DNA from: Siphonodentalium dalli | Lineage: Eukaryota > Mollusca > Scaphopoda > Gadilida > Siphonodentaliidae | Direction: 5' to 3' | NCBI GenBank assembly: GCA_032622095.1 | Contig: CP136069.1 | Location: 39,782,194 to 39,846,193 of the forward strand | DNA: 64,000 bases | Shown: piece after piece, positions 24,345-34,568 of the stretch | Position numbering within the stretch: the first letter of the stretch is position 1 | Layout of the letters: each line of letters begins with the position of its first letter | Notes under the pieces: generated by a model | The model's input: the letters and a program-made list of their open reading frames with translations, nothing else | Told to the model about the DNA's origin: nothing | The model's database searches: none | Program-made: the position numbers and the translations under genes

Positions 24345-25584
24345 TGAGCCCCTGCGAATAGTGGGTTTTTGATCGAATCAAATTTTGAACACAACAGCTC
24401 CCAAATAATTTGAAAACAAATCGAATATCGAATCGAATATTTCATAATCTTGCTCGCTGAAATGATAAGATAAAGATGTTTCCCATTTTCGTCTGTATGT
24501 CCGAATTATCTATTAAATAAAACACGTTAATTGTCATTTTTTTTGTGAATTAAAGACACCATTTCTTCAAAATATAAACAAACAATTAGGAAAATACACT
24601 TTTCGTGCGCGGTAAATAAAAACTTCCAACGTTAATAGTGGGGAATTCCACATCAATACAAAACGCTGAATAGGAGATGGACCATTGCAGAATTAGGCTA
24701 TCATGATTTTCTCAACTATAAAATGGGGGTTTGATAAAGGGCTTTGGACCTGCACTTTCACGATCGACATTACAACTGCCACTGCAAACCAAAAAAAAAC
24801 TGAGCAAACACAACCAAATAATGAAAAGAAAATTCAGCTATTATTGTGTGTGTGCAGTCACATGACGTACCGTTAACCCTTTACCCAACAAAACGGCCAA
24901 AACCGGCCAAATAAAGCTTCAACAGCCTAAAATATCTTCGGTCTGTCTCAATAGAACCATACAAATATGGATATCATTGGAACCGGCTCCTTGACCACAT
25001 TGTGATAGTTACAGTTATGCCCTGTGCCAATGCATTCTCTTATATATGCGAGTCGACCATAGGTCGCCTCGCATATATAAGAGAATGCATTGGTCTAAAA
25101 AAAATCTTTTTTTAACACTTTTTACCATTTTTTCTTACATTCTTTAACAATTTTATAATTTTTAATGTGTTAAGCCAATGCATTCTCTTATATATGCGAG
25201 GCGACCTATGGTCGACTCGCATATATAAGAGAATGCATTGGCACAGGGCCGTTCTGTTGGGTAAAGGGTTAAACAGAATTGTGAAGTATCTTCCTGTCAA
25301 TCTCCAATTGAATGTCCATGGAATAAATTGTAACTTAACTGATATATTTGCGGTTGTGAAACAAGAGGGTAAGAACAGTTAAACTAAATTTAAAATGGCA
25401 GATTGTGAGGGTATGCTTGCAAGTGTATCTACTTTTTATACTTTGCAGTAGTTGTGAATATTCAAATATTACTGATAAATGCATTAGATTCGCGTTCACT
25501 GGTTTGGTGTATTCGAAATTACTATTCGTTGTTTCAAAGTCAAATCGAATAACGGAACGAATATCGAATATTCGCAGGGGCCTA
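24345..25584. mobile_element. hAT-like element with 8-bp TSD, carrying a nested MITE
   Basis: Ends TGAGCCCCTGCGAATA and TATTCGCAGGGGCCTA; duplications GTTGCTTC (24337-24344) and GTTGCTTT (25585-25592) agree at 7 of 8. Subterminal atcgaat/gaatattcg repeats at both ends. A 392-bp TTAA MITE (24877-25268) sits inside, so the hAT was originally about 0.85 kb. Confidence 0.8.
24877..25268. mobile_element. CCCTTTACCCAACA-type TTAA hairpin MITE, copy 1
   Basis: TTAA on both sides (24873-24876, 25269-25272); ends CCCTTTACCCAACA and TGTTGGGTAAAGGG. Two hairpin modules (25024-25093, 25173-25243) flank an AT-rich spacer. Nearly identical to 34569-34969 but in the opposite orientation. Confidence 0.92.
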
Positions 25585-26152
25585 GTTGCTTTTGATATCT
25601 TCATGTTATTGTAAATAGTCTATTGTGCAAAAGACACATTAATACTATAGTTAGGTAATACAAAATTCATTGAAAATTTAATACTTATGAGGTTTTTGAG
25701 TCATTACGGCTACAGATTTAAGTGTTTAAGTGTTTCCCGAACTGTTCTGTCTCTTCACTCTTAATGCACTGGAGACAAAGATTTGATTCTCAATTTGATG
25801 CAATTTCCAACTTTTTCCCTACTCAATTCGAAATCGAGTTCCTGGATACCCAACAACGTTTCAGAGATCCTGGGTCCCCAACAAACTTTCAGAGATCCTA
25901 TAGGTACCCGGATATGCCGGGTACCAAAACAACAGATATACTGGGGTTTCGAGGTACTCTAATCAACAGAAACATGCTAACTTGAACAATTCAGCTGCAA
26001 TAAGGACTAGAAATAATGCAGAAGACATTAGAACAATTCCATAATTGGTTTGATTATTTTTATAAAATAGCATGCAATATGTCCCTTGAATTCATCAACA
26101 ATATTCTAATCAAATGAGTTCCGGCACCACAGTGACACAGTTAAGATGTTCT

Positions 26153-26186
26153 CTATTTCTGTCTCAGTCTACAATATTCTCTCAGC
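26153..26186 (-). CDS. ASS1: ASS1 terminal coding exon
   Basis: Last coding exon after acceptor ttttcttctttcag (26187-26188). It encodes (R)LREYCRLRQK and stops at TAG (26155-26153), matching the vertebrate tail LKEYHRLQSK but three residues shorter. This C-terminal helix contributes to tetramer contacts in known structures. No clear AATAAA was seen just downstream on the minus strand. Confidence 0.9.
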
Positions 26187-26389
26187 CTGAAAGAAGAAAA
26201 TGATAGGGCTTTATAGTCTCATATTTATTAGACATATTACAATGAAAGTTTTTATATCATATTGGTTGTGGGAAAATTTAAGTATATTTCAGTATATTTT
26301 GGCTGATTTCACGCTGAACAAACAATTCCCCAACACAAACTAAAGTTACTCAAGAATAAATTAGCACTGAAAGATTGACCTTAAAAGGC

Positions 26390-27480
26390 TAGTAAGGCTG
26401 ATCTATTGCACATAAAATATCACTCATACTCATCCTTGATAGGATAGTAACATTGATTTGACGACTCTCTACTTGACATAATAGTAACAGTGAATTGACG
26501 GTTCTCATAGTAGCACCCATACTCACCTTAGAGAAAATCCTTGATAGACTAGTAACAGTGAGTTGGCGACTCTCAGAATAGCACCCATACTCACCGTAAA
26601 GCAAATCCTTGATAGGATAGCAACAGTGAAATTACAACTGTCAGAATTGCACTCATAATCACCGTAAAGCAAAACTTGACAGAATAGTAACAGTGAATTG
26701 ACGGCTCTCAGAATAGCACCTATACTTACCGTAAAGCAAATCCTTGATAGACTGGTAAGAGTGAGTTGACAACTCTCAGAATAGCACTCTAACTCACATA
26801 AATCAAATCCTTGATAGGCTAGTAACATTGAATTGACGGCTCTCAGAATAGCACCTATAATTACCGTAAAGCAAATCCAGTTGACAACTCTCAGATTAGC
26901 ACTCATACTCACCGTAAAGCAATTCCTTGATAGGCTAGTACAGTGAGTTGACGATCAGCATAGCACTCATTCTCACCATAAAGCAATTCCTTGATAGGCT
27001 AGTAACAGTGAAATTACGACTCTTACAACAGAACTCATACTCACCATAAAGCAAATCCTTGATAGGCTAATAACAGTGAGTTGACAACTCTCAGAATATC
27101 ACTCATACTCACCGTAAAGGAAATCCTTGACAGGCTAGTAACAGTGCGTTGACGGCCCTCTCAGAATAGTACTCATACTAATAACAGTGAGTTGACGACT
27201 CAGAATATCACTCATATTCACCGTAAAGGAAATCCTTGACAGGCTAGTAACAGTGCGTTGACGGCCCTCTCAGAATAGTACTCATACTAATAACAGTGAG
27301 TTGACGACTCAGAATATCACCGTAAAGGAAATCCTTGACAGGCTAGTAACAGTACGTTGACGGCCCTCTCAGAATAGTACTCATACTAATAACAGTGAGT
27401 TGACAACTCTCACAGACTCACTGTTAAGCAAATCCTTGATAGGCTAGTAACAATTAATTTATGACTCTCAGAATAGCACA
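26390..27480 (-). repeat. ~70-bp minisatellite in last ASS1 intron, with repeated splice donors
   Basis: About 13 imperfect copies of a unit with core (minus strand) TATCAAGGATTTGCTTTACG + GTGAGTATGAGTGC + TATTCTGAGAGTCGTCAACT. The first block matches the end of the adjoining ASS1 exon (TATCAAGGTCAATGCTTTACG, 27490-27510) and its donor. Larger duplications (for example ~27125-27235 repeated at ~27235-27330) show recent growth at the exon-proximal side. Confidence 0.88.
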
Positions 27481-27489
27481 TATACTCAC

Positions 27490-27555
27490 CGTAAAGCATT
27501 GACCTTGATAAATCCTCCAGCATCAGTTGGTTCATAATCTCCCTGGACGTTCATG
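27490..27555 (-). CDS. ASS1: ASS1 exon (ninth in window), penultimate
   Basis: A 66-base minus-strand exon, acceptor gtctgtttcag, donor gtgagtata (27489). It encodes (S)[19 protein letters not shown] then AL (vertebrate [23 protein letters not shown]). Phase 2 to phase 2. The intron it donates into opens with a minisatellite (26390-27480) whose units repeat this exon's last ~20 bp and its donor. Confidence 0.97.
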
Positions 27556-28095
27556 CTGAAACAGACAATATATAATTATCTTTGAACCACGATGTTTCTG
27601 GTTAAGTTCCTATTATGAACAGGCTACAAACAACTGAAGAAATCTGATCTCATGTAGCATTCTTGATGAAAATTGCCTCATTTCATATCAATTATTCATT
27701 TCTTATCTGTTTTATTCCAAACGGCTCTCAATTGTGGGTCCTACTGTATTCCCCTTCTTTTTGGGATGAAATATCGCACATGTCAAATCAGCAAATGCCA
27801 TCTGTATAGGTAACTTATGTATGACATCACAGATAATAATTATTAACAATATTTTTTATCTCAACTTCACGAAGTCAGGTTTGAGCTATTGCCTTGGGTT
27901 GGCGTCCGTCATCTGTCCGAAAACGAGTGCTTCTGTCCATCAACAATTTCTGTTAGCTAAATAAACATTTGTCTCAGTCACGAAGGACATAATTTTTGGT
28001 ATCCGCTCAGACACTAGATATCCTCTATGTATCTGCATTTAAATCCTACAAAACTATCTTATTCTGGAACATATTGAGGTCAACATCTCAAAAAG

Positions 28096-28154
28096 CCATG
28101 CATGAATTTGATTACCCATGCATGAATTTGATTAGCCATGCATGAATTTGATTA
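28096..28154. repeat. 20-bp tandem repeat, 3 copies
   Basis: ccatgcatgaatttgatta(c/g) three times in a row. Confidence 0.85.
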
Positions 28155-28336
28155 TGTCTGCATGGCCACGTCACGATTTACAAGTGATGTACTGATGATG
28201 AAGCTATAACTCGCTAAAATTCAGGGGTCTTATGCTAATCACTACTTTTTCCCTGGTGTAGAGTCATGTGTGCATTCAAATTGTTATAACATACGTCTTA
28301 TGAGTATATATATACTGGAAGATTATTTTCCTTTAA

Positions 28337-28583
28337 CCCTTTCATGACGGGAGCTGCACTTGTGCGGCATTAAAGATCCTGTGCCAGTGCATTCTATTAT
28401 ATATGCGAGTAGGGAGACTCGCATATAAAGAGAATGCACTGGCTTTCAAGGTCAAGGTAAATATTGTTAGGCCAATGCATTCTCTTATATATGCAAGGCT
28501 CCCTATGGGAGACTCACATATATAAAAGAATGCATTGGCACATGGTTTTGGCAAAATTTCAGGAAGCTCCAGTCATGAAAGGG
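28337..28583. mobile_element. CCCTTTCATGAC-type TTAA hairpin MITE
   Basis: TTAA on both sides (28333-28336, 28584-28587); ends CCCTTTCATGACGGGAGCT and AGCTCCAGTCATGAAAGGG. Hairpins at 28379-28443 (centre partly deleted) and 28469-28540 are joined by a caaggtcaaggtaaatattg spacer. Confidence 0.9.
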
Positions 28584-28862
28584 TTAAATACTGTAGATAA
28601 TCAATTTTTGTGATATATTGGATAAACATCCATGTAAATTAAAATGTAAATAACCATCGCTATTGTGTGCCTTTTGTTTAAAAATATTAATTTAAATAAT
28701 TTTTCGGAAGAATTAAACTGAAACTTTATGCCCAAATTTAATAGAAGTCTCCAATTTCAAGTTGCCTATCTCTGAGGTAGACATGAGCTCAGGTGATATT
28801 TTTTTATATATTAAAAACAAATTCTTTTCTACAGAGGAGTTTTTTGTCAATGCTACCAATAA

Positions 28863-29227
28863 GTGAACGTTCAGACGACCACGATACAATCGTAAGTGGA
28901 ATGATTTCTGTCGTAGGAAGTAACCGGTAGTTGGACTGCGCATACTCGTCAAAATCGTAGGTAAAAAAATAATATCAAGCACTGTTTGATTTTAGATGCA
29001 AAATCGTGGCGTATCCTTGGTTACCTCCACTTGCGACGTAATCGCAGTCGTGTGTACGTAAAAATCGTAGCTGGAAATGACCGTAGGGTAGTCAATCACA
29101 TGCTTTAGGAACAACATACGATATCCTAATGTACGACGACATCGCAATTGTCTGAACAAACTATCCACGATCTCGTCGGGCCCAATTCCTCCACTTACGA
29201 TTGAATCGTGGTCGTCCGAACGTTCAC
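28863..29227. mobile_element. PIF/Harbinger-like MITE, TAA target
   Basis: Ends GTGAACGTTCAGACGACCAC and GTGGTCGTCCGAACGTTCAC, each flanked by TAA (28860-28862, 29228-29230). The inverted repeat continues through cgat-caatcgtaagtgga. The interior has repeated atcgtag(g)t / tacga motifs on both strands. A 3-bp TAA duplication fits Harbinger. Confidence 0.82.
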
Positions 29228-29404
29228 TAAGTCTTGAAATATTATGAACTAAGTATGGTAAAATTAAATATGTTTCTGTTCATTTCTTTAAGAAGTTTCC
29301 TGCTCTATAAATTAAGTATCTAATCCTTAATCCAGAATGTTGGGTCAATTGTTCTACATGTATATGCTTTGTATATTATCATATTAGATCTACCGTAAAC
29401 TCAC

Positions 29405-29561
29405 CTAACCAGTTCCGCGTTATATAGTGACCTTGGTGATGACCTTCCTAGGATGTATATTCCGCCCTTATAAAGCTTTATCGTCACTTTGCCCTCGACA
29501 TGTTCCTGGCTTTTTTCGATGCAATATCTTGTGAATTCGCACTCTGGACTGAACCAGAATC
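29405..29561 (-). CDS. ASS1: ASS1 exon (eighth in window)
   Basis: A 157-base minus-strand exon, acceptor cttattaacag, donor gtgagt (29404). It encodes [26 protein letters not shown], then [20 protein letters not shown]; vertebrate equivalents are [20 protein letters not shown] and VYILGRESPLSLYNEELV. Phase 1 to phase 2. This is the longest ASS1 exon in the window and is fully open. Confidence 0.97.
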
Positions 29562-29992
29562 CTGTTAATAAGTATTATAAGTTATTTTGGTGAATTTACA
29601 ATAACATAGTACGACATTGACTGGTGTTTATATGTTCAACAGTCGCGAAGCAAGGAGGTTGAACATTAAGGATCAAAGCTGTCAATGTCACACCAACCAT
29701 CTTACCGTAAATTAACAACAATAACTTATATGTTCCGCTGACAGTCGTGGTCTATCATAGCAATTTGATATTTATTCCCGAAGAAAGATCAGCTAAAAAT
29801 GTCAAAATCTGTTCTTGGTCAATAACATCGTTCATCATAAATGATGTCTTTAAAAAGTAGTCTGGCAAACGACGGAACAGTTGTCTTTGTTTCCCTTATG
29901 TTGACGGCTAGAGACTTTAACATGGGATACTTTTAATGGCGCTCTGAACAGTCAGAGAACCTTTTCTCACTGGATGCGGAACATTAAGTATT

Positions 29993-30258
29993 ACCCCTTT
30001 TTATACTGAATGGATTCTCTCATTCAGCTATAAACAAAGACTTTGGAATGGTCTATTATTCATTTGGAGGAATATTCAGGTAATAAAAGCAGACGACAGT
30101 AGACGAAAAGATAATACAGGTGTAACAGAAGTCATATTCTTTGGTGGGAAATGTTCAGATAATAAGTTCAACAAATAACACATGTTCATTTGTTGAACTT
30201 ATTATCTGAACATTTCCTATGGGAGTTACTCAATGAGTATTTAGTATAGAAAGTGTTT
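29993..30258. mobile_element. CCCTTTCTATAC-type MITE, decayed ends
   Basis: Interior matches 11246-11513 (gaatggtctattattcattt; facing gaaatgttcagataataagt and acttattatctgaacatttc). Outer TTAA sites are lost (tattacccctttttatac ... tagtatagaaagtgttta). Confidence 0.7.
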
Positions 30259-30375
30259 AGTATTATTTTGTACAAGCCAATATGTATGGGAGTGTCTGTT
30301 CACATTTATTCTTTATTTGCTCTTCAGCGCAAATGAGGTATGGTGAAGCTCAAATCATTTACTCCAAAGTGTAAG

Positions 30376-30539
30376 TAAAAATGACGGGAGCTGTGCTGTC
30401 GCAGCATTAAAGATAGTGTGCCAGTGCATTCTCTTAAATATACGAGGCTCTCTATATATGGGAGACTCTTATATTTTTTAAGAGAATGCATTGGCACAGG
30501 ATTTTCGCTAAATTTCAGGAAGCTTCAGTCATGAAACGG
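30376..30539. mobile_element. CCCTTTCATGAC-type hairpin MITE, single hairpin
   Basis: One hairpin (30421-30495) instead of two; right end ttcagtcatgaaacggTTAA (30540-30543); left end lacks TTAACCC. A deletion product between the two hairpins is the simplest explanation. Confidence 0.7.
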
Positions 30540-30790
30540 TTAAAGGGTAAATGCCTAACACCACCACCCTCAAGTCTTGAACAAGTGCATCCCTCTGATG
30601 GTATGGGTGGAATCTTTTTTGGCTTCTTTTTGGGCTTCTTTTTTGGCAGTCCACACATCAATATATGTCTGAGTGATGTTTTAATGGATTGAGATAATTT
30701 GAATATTGGAGGAATCAATGCCTATGAATTTGAAAAGACATTTCAGCACAAATCACTAACGCTTCAGCTTAAATACGACACATTCATTAA

Positions 30791-31051
30791 CCCTTTCATA
30801 ACAGGAACTGCAATGGTGTAACATATTAAAGATCCTGCGCCAGTGCATTCTCTTATATATGCGGGTCTCCCACAGGGGGCCTCAAATATATAAGAGAAAG
30901 CACTGGCTCTCAAGGTCAAGGTAAATACTAGCTGTTAGGCCAATGCATTCTCTTATATATGCGAGTCTCCCATAGGGAGCCTCGCATATATAAAAGAATA
31001 CATTGGCACAGGGTTTTTGCAAAATTTCAGGAAGCTACATTCATGAAAAGG
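30791..31051. mobile_element. CCCTTTCATGAC-type TTAA hairpin MITE within duplicated flanks
   Basis: TTAA on both sides (30787-30790, 31052-31055); hairpins at 30838-30907 and 30938-31007. The ~54 bp left of it (gacatttcagcacaaatcac...) recurs to its right at 31057-31112, far longer than a target duplication. Confidence 0.88.
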
Positions 31052-31141
31052 TTAAAAGACATTTCAGTGCAAATCACTGAAGCTTCAGCTTAAATATGAC
31101 ACATTCATTAATCCCTATTATTTTTGCAACTGATTAAAATA

Positions 31142-31237
31142 CTACAGCATTGTCTAACAGTACACGGTGCATACTACAGCCTTGTCTAACAGTACATGGT
31201 GCGTACTACAACCTTGTCTAACAGTGCATGGTGCATA
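31142..31237. repeat. 32-bp tandem repeat, 3 copies
   Basis: ctacagc(a/c)ttgtctaacag + ta/tgca(c/t)ggtgc(a/g)ta, three times. Confidence 0.85.
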
Positions 31238-31309
31238 CTACCAAGTATGTGATATGCCATACATGGCAAAAAGCTCTAGAAGATAAACCAAATGTATCTG
31301 AATAATTAA

Positions 31310-31565
31310 CCCTTTCATGACGGGAGCTGCACTGGGGCAGCATTAAAAAATTTGTGCCAGTGCATTCTCTAATATAGATGCGAGTCTCAAATAGGAAGCC
31401 TCACATATATAAGAGAATGCATTGGCCTAACAATATTTACCTTGACCTTGTAAGCCAGTGCATTCTAGTATTTACGAGGCTCTCCATGGGAGACTCGCAT
31501 ATTTAACAGAGTGCATTGGCATATGGTTTTAATGCTACATCAGCACATCTCCCATCATGAAAGGG
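31310..31565. mobile_element. CCCTTTCATGAC-type TTAA hairpin MITE next to an ASS1 exon
   Basis: TTAA on both sides (31306-31309, 31566-31569); hairpins at 31357-31420 and 31452-31513. Ends 24-27 bp from the splice donor of the ASS1 exon at 31593-31650. Confidence 0.88.
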
Positions 31566-31592
31566 TTAATGAGTAGTGATAATAATTCTCAC

Positions 31593-31650
31593 CTCTGTAG
31601 ACCTGTTCTGAAAATTGTACATCAAGCTGTCTTTTTACTTTTCTTAATTC
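31593..31650 (-). CDS. ASS1: ASS1 exon (seventh in window), squeezed between two transposons
   Basis: A 58-base minus-strand exon, acceptor gtttaatttacag, donor gtgaga (31592). It encodes ELRKVKRQLDVQFSEQVYRG (vertebrate [20 protein letters not shown]). Phase 0 to phase 1. The 8-bp target duplication of a hAT-like element (31669-32397) starts 8 bp beyond the acceptor AG, and a TTAA MITE (31310-31565) ends about 25 bp past the donor. Identity rests on alignment with family spacing plus exact phase agreement with both neighbouring exons. Confidence 0.9.
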
Positions 31651-31668
31651 CTGTAAATTAAACATATA

Positions 31669-32397
31669 CAAGCCTTGAAATAGTGTGTCTGTCATTTTCA
31701 GAATGAGGTCCCCAGAGGGTGAATTTAGAGAGGGTATCCTGCATGGTGGGCTAGCATCACCAAATTCGTCATCTGGGAACCTCATTCTGCTGAGGCCTCA
31801 ACTGCTATGGGAGACCTAGGATCAGATTTAAGTTCCCCAGTTGAAGGTGGTGATGTTCACCCATTAGTCATCTCGATTATGCATTTTATTTTCTCCAAAA
31901 TAGGGGATATAGAAACTGAACATAATGGAAAAAGTAACTAAAAACAATGTTAATTTGATTCTATAGCTTCTTCCCAAAAGATGAATTCTAAGCAGAATTA
32001 GGTCCCCAGAGGGTGAATTTAGTAATGCTGTCCTGTATGGCAGCCTAGCATCACCAAATTCACCCTCTGGGAACCTCATTCTGCTAAGGCCTCAACTACT
32101 ATGGGAAACCTAAGATCAGATTGAAGTTCCCCAGTTGAAGGTGGCATGTTCACCCAATAGTCACCTCAATTGTGCATTTTATCTTCTCCAAAATAGGGGA
32201 AATAGAAACTGAACATAATGGAAAAAGTTACTAAAACAATGTTAATTTGAGACTATAGATACTTCCCAAAAGATGAGGCCTAAGCAGAATGAGGTCCCCA
32301 GAGGGTGAATTGAGTGATGCTCGCGCGCTGTGCGGGGTAGCATCACTAAATTCACCCTCTGGGGACCTCATTCTGCAAATGACTATTTCAAGGCTTG
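31669..32397. mobile_element. hAT-like modular palindromic element, three modules, 8-bp TSD
   Basis: Ends CAAGCCTTGAAATAGT and ACTATTTCAAGGCTTG; duplications AACATATA (31661-31668) and AACATTTA (32398-32405), 7 of 8 matching. Three palindromic modules (31698-31793, ~31990-32085, ~32284-32380; arms GAATGAGGTCCCCAGAGGG / CCCTCTGGGGACCTCATTC) alternate with ~200-bp spacers, a ~300-bp tandem period. Same family as 2927-4737. Confidence 0.82.
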
Positions 32398-32647
32398 AAC
32401 ATTTACTGCAAAAGCATGACAAAAAACCACATGCAAGCATACTTTCGATTTGACAAGTGTTATAGCAATTGAACTTGCAGCTGTGTGTAAATTCTGAAAA
32501 CGATGTACCATAAAGAATGCAACGGGTATCACATTATCCAAACGCAAAGGAGTTTATGATGTGGATAAATTTTGCATGCTTGATAGAGTTGGGTAACTGG
32601 AGTATAAATCTCTGGCTCGAACATCACTGAACATTCAAACACATGCA

Positions 32648-33085
32648 GGTCTCAAGATATGGTTCTGGATATCTGTAGAATGAGGACCCCAGAGGGTGAA
32701 TTTAGTGACGCTACCCTGCACAGCAGGCTAGCATCACCAAATTCATCCTCTGGGGCCCTCATTCTGCATGGCCTCATTTGCTATAGGAGACACAGATTTA
32801 AGTTCCCAGATGATGAAAATGGTGATGTGCACCCATTGGGCACCTCGATTATGCATTGTGTCATCTGTCAATTTGGGGATATGCAGAAAATAAACTAAAT
32901 AAGAAAATGAAACTTTCTACAAAAACTAGAAAACTTGGTAATTTGATAATAATGATACTTTCCAGAGAAGATGAGGTCTAAGCAGAAAGACTCGAGAGGA
33001 ACACAGAGGGTGAATTTAGCATAACTAAATTCACCCTCCGGGGACCTCATCCTGCAAATGTTCGGCACCATATTTTGAGGCCTCG
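32648..33085. mobile_element. Related modular palindromic element, diverged
   Basis: Two modules (32676-32768, 32950-33060) and one spacer, with outer inverted ends ggtctcaagatatggt / accatattttgaggcct. No clear target duplication. Ends about 45 bp from the donor of the ASS1 exon at 33128. Confidence 0.65.
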
Positions 33086-33127
33086 TTGCCTGTGAATATT
33101 GTTCCATTACATCTAACATGGGCTCAC

Positions 33128-33201
33128 CCTGTCCATAGATAACACTTCTATATCTTCATGAGCTTGCATCAATATTGCTGCACCTGGTGTCTCGTATATC
33201 C
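33128..33201 (-). CDS. ASS1: ASS1 exon (sixth in window)
   Basis: A 74-base minus-strand exon, acceptor atattctacag, donor gtgagc (33127). It encodes (G)IYETPGAAILMQAHEDIEV and SMDR (vertebrate [25 protein letters not shown]). Phase 1 to phase 0. A palindromic transposon remnant ends about 45 bp beyond the donor. Confidence 0.95.
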
Positions 33202-33375
33202 CTGTAGAATATTAATAAATGTGAGACAAGAGCATCGCTAGGGCATGGCAGAATATGCCTGCGGTTTGTCCAAAATGTTATGTGAACAAAGGCCCATCTG
33301 ATGTGATGGTGCAAAGAGCTCAAAATCAAACTCAGCCTTAGTTTTCAACAAAGGGCCATAACTGTGGTAAAAATT

Positions 33376-33649
33376 GGCGGGCAGAACCACAGGTATTTGG
33401 AACAATAGACACCACCACCCTAAAAACATATAAAGCTATGCTTTAATTAATCAACCCCTTTAACAATAATGTAGGGCATTAATGACATCGGTTGTCCTGC
33501 CATTCAACCATTGGCGGGCGGAACCACAGGTATTTGGAACAATAGACCCCACCACCCTAAAGACATATAAAGCTGTGCTCTAATTAATCAACCCCTTTAA
33601 CAATAATGTAGGGCATTAATGACATCGGTTGTTCTGCCATTCAACCACG
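33376..33649. repeat. 137-bp tandem duplication, 2 copies
   Basis: ggcgggc(a/g)gaaccacagg ... ttaacaataatgtaggg ... ccattcaacca twice, about 96% alike by eye. It overlaps the left end of the Tc1/mariner-like element below, so that end is present twice. Confidence 0.85.
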
Positions 33650-34021
33650 GTCAAGTGGTTGACATGCGGCATCCGCGGGTATTAAGTCTTACTGCGGCAC
33701 CAGTAATAATTTTTTGCGACCGCCGTACTCCGCATTAATTTTTCACATGGCTGCCTTACACACAGTCCAGTTTTTCGTGAGCGCCATGCACTGCATTAAC
33801 TATATACAAAACAATATTTCAATTAATAAATTTTTTACGGTTTAATCAACATTCAAAAATGGTCACTGACCGACATTCACAATTGCATCATCAATGCAGT
33901 GTCATCCCATAAATAAACACTCTCTGTGGTGGTGATAATGCTGATTGCATCAACTCGGTCGAGTAACGCAGTATTATCGGTCGTCAACGTCATTGAGGGT
34001 CGATTAATTAGAGCATAGCTG
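33433..34021. mobile_element. Tc1/mariner-like element with duplicated left end
   Basis: Left AAGCTATGCTTTAATTAATC (repeated at ~33570) and right GATTAATTAGAGCATAGCTG are inverted ends flanked by TA. About 590 bp, no transposase. Confidence 0.6.
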
Positions 34022-34568
34022 TATATAAGACAAGGTAACTATCTATCAGATGGCACAATTTCCCATCACCTGGCATATTTTAAAAAAATTTACTCAAACT
34101 GAACACACGTTTTTTCTGAAGGACTCAAGTTCATTTTGACATATCACCCGACTCGATCAGATGATTGTATCAAAAGTTACAGGCATCAAAACAGAAGAAT
34201 TCTGGCCAAAATTTCTGGTTGGATATTTTTACTGGGCTCACCGACTGAAAAACATTTACGATCAGACCAGAGAGTATAGCCAGTTTTTGTCAATGACATT
34301 TGTAAAGACTTACATTGGATCAATTTTTGGTAAATTTCAATTCATTTCAGCTCACGAAAGAATCTCCTCTTTCAGACTTGCACCCATGACAGAGATGTGC
34401 AGTTAAATAGCTTTCACGAAAGTGGGAGACGTAATTTGTTTTCCATTTTGGTGACCATGGGACAAATTACGCTTTGCACTTTCTTGAGAACTATTTAACT
34501 GCATAGTGCCATAAGAGCCATAATAAACATCTTTTATGGGTTGAAATGAAATCAAAATTTACCCTTAA

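Noticed and set aside
25024-25243. TATATAA promoter-like motifs in the hairpin modules
   Set aside because: They occur in both arms of every palindrome as part of the MITE sequence, with no associated transcription unit visible.
26523-26912. 129-codon minus-strand open frame in the 26-kb minisatellite
   Set aside because: It is a read-through of tandem units of varying length in shifting frames; the DNA is explained by the repeat.
26390-27480. CRISPR-like regular repeats
   Set aside because: Units are imperfect, directly tandem without unique spacers, and lie in an animal gene intron.
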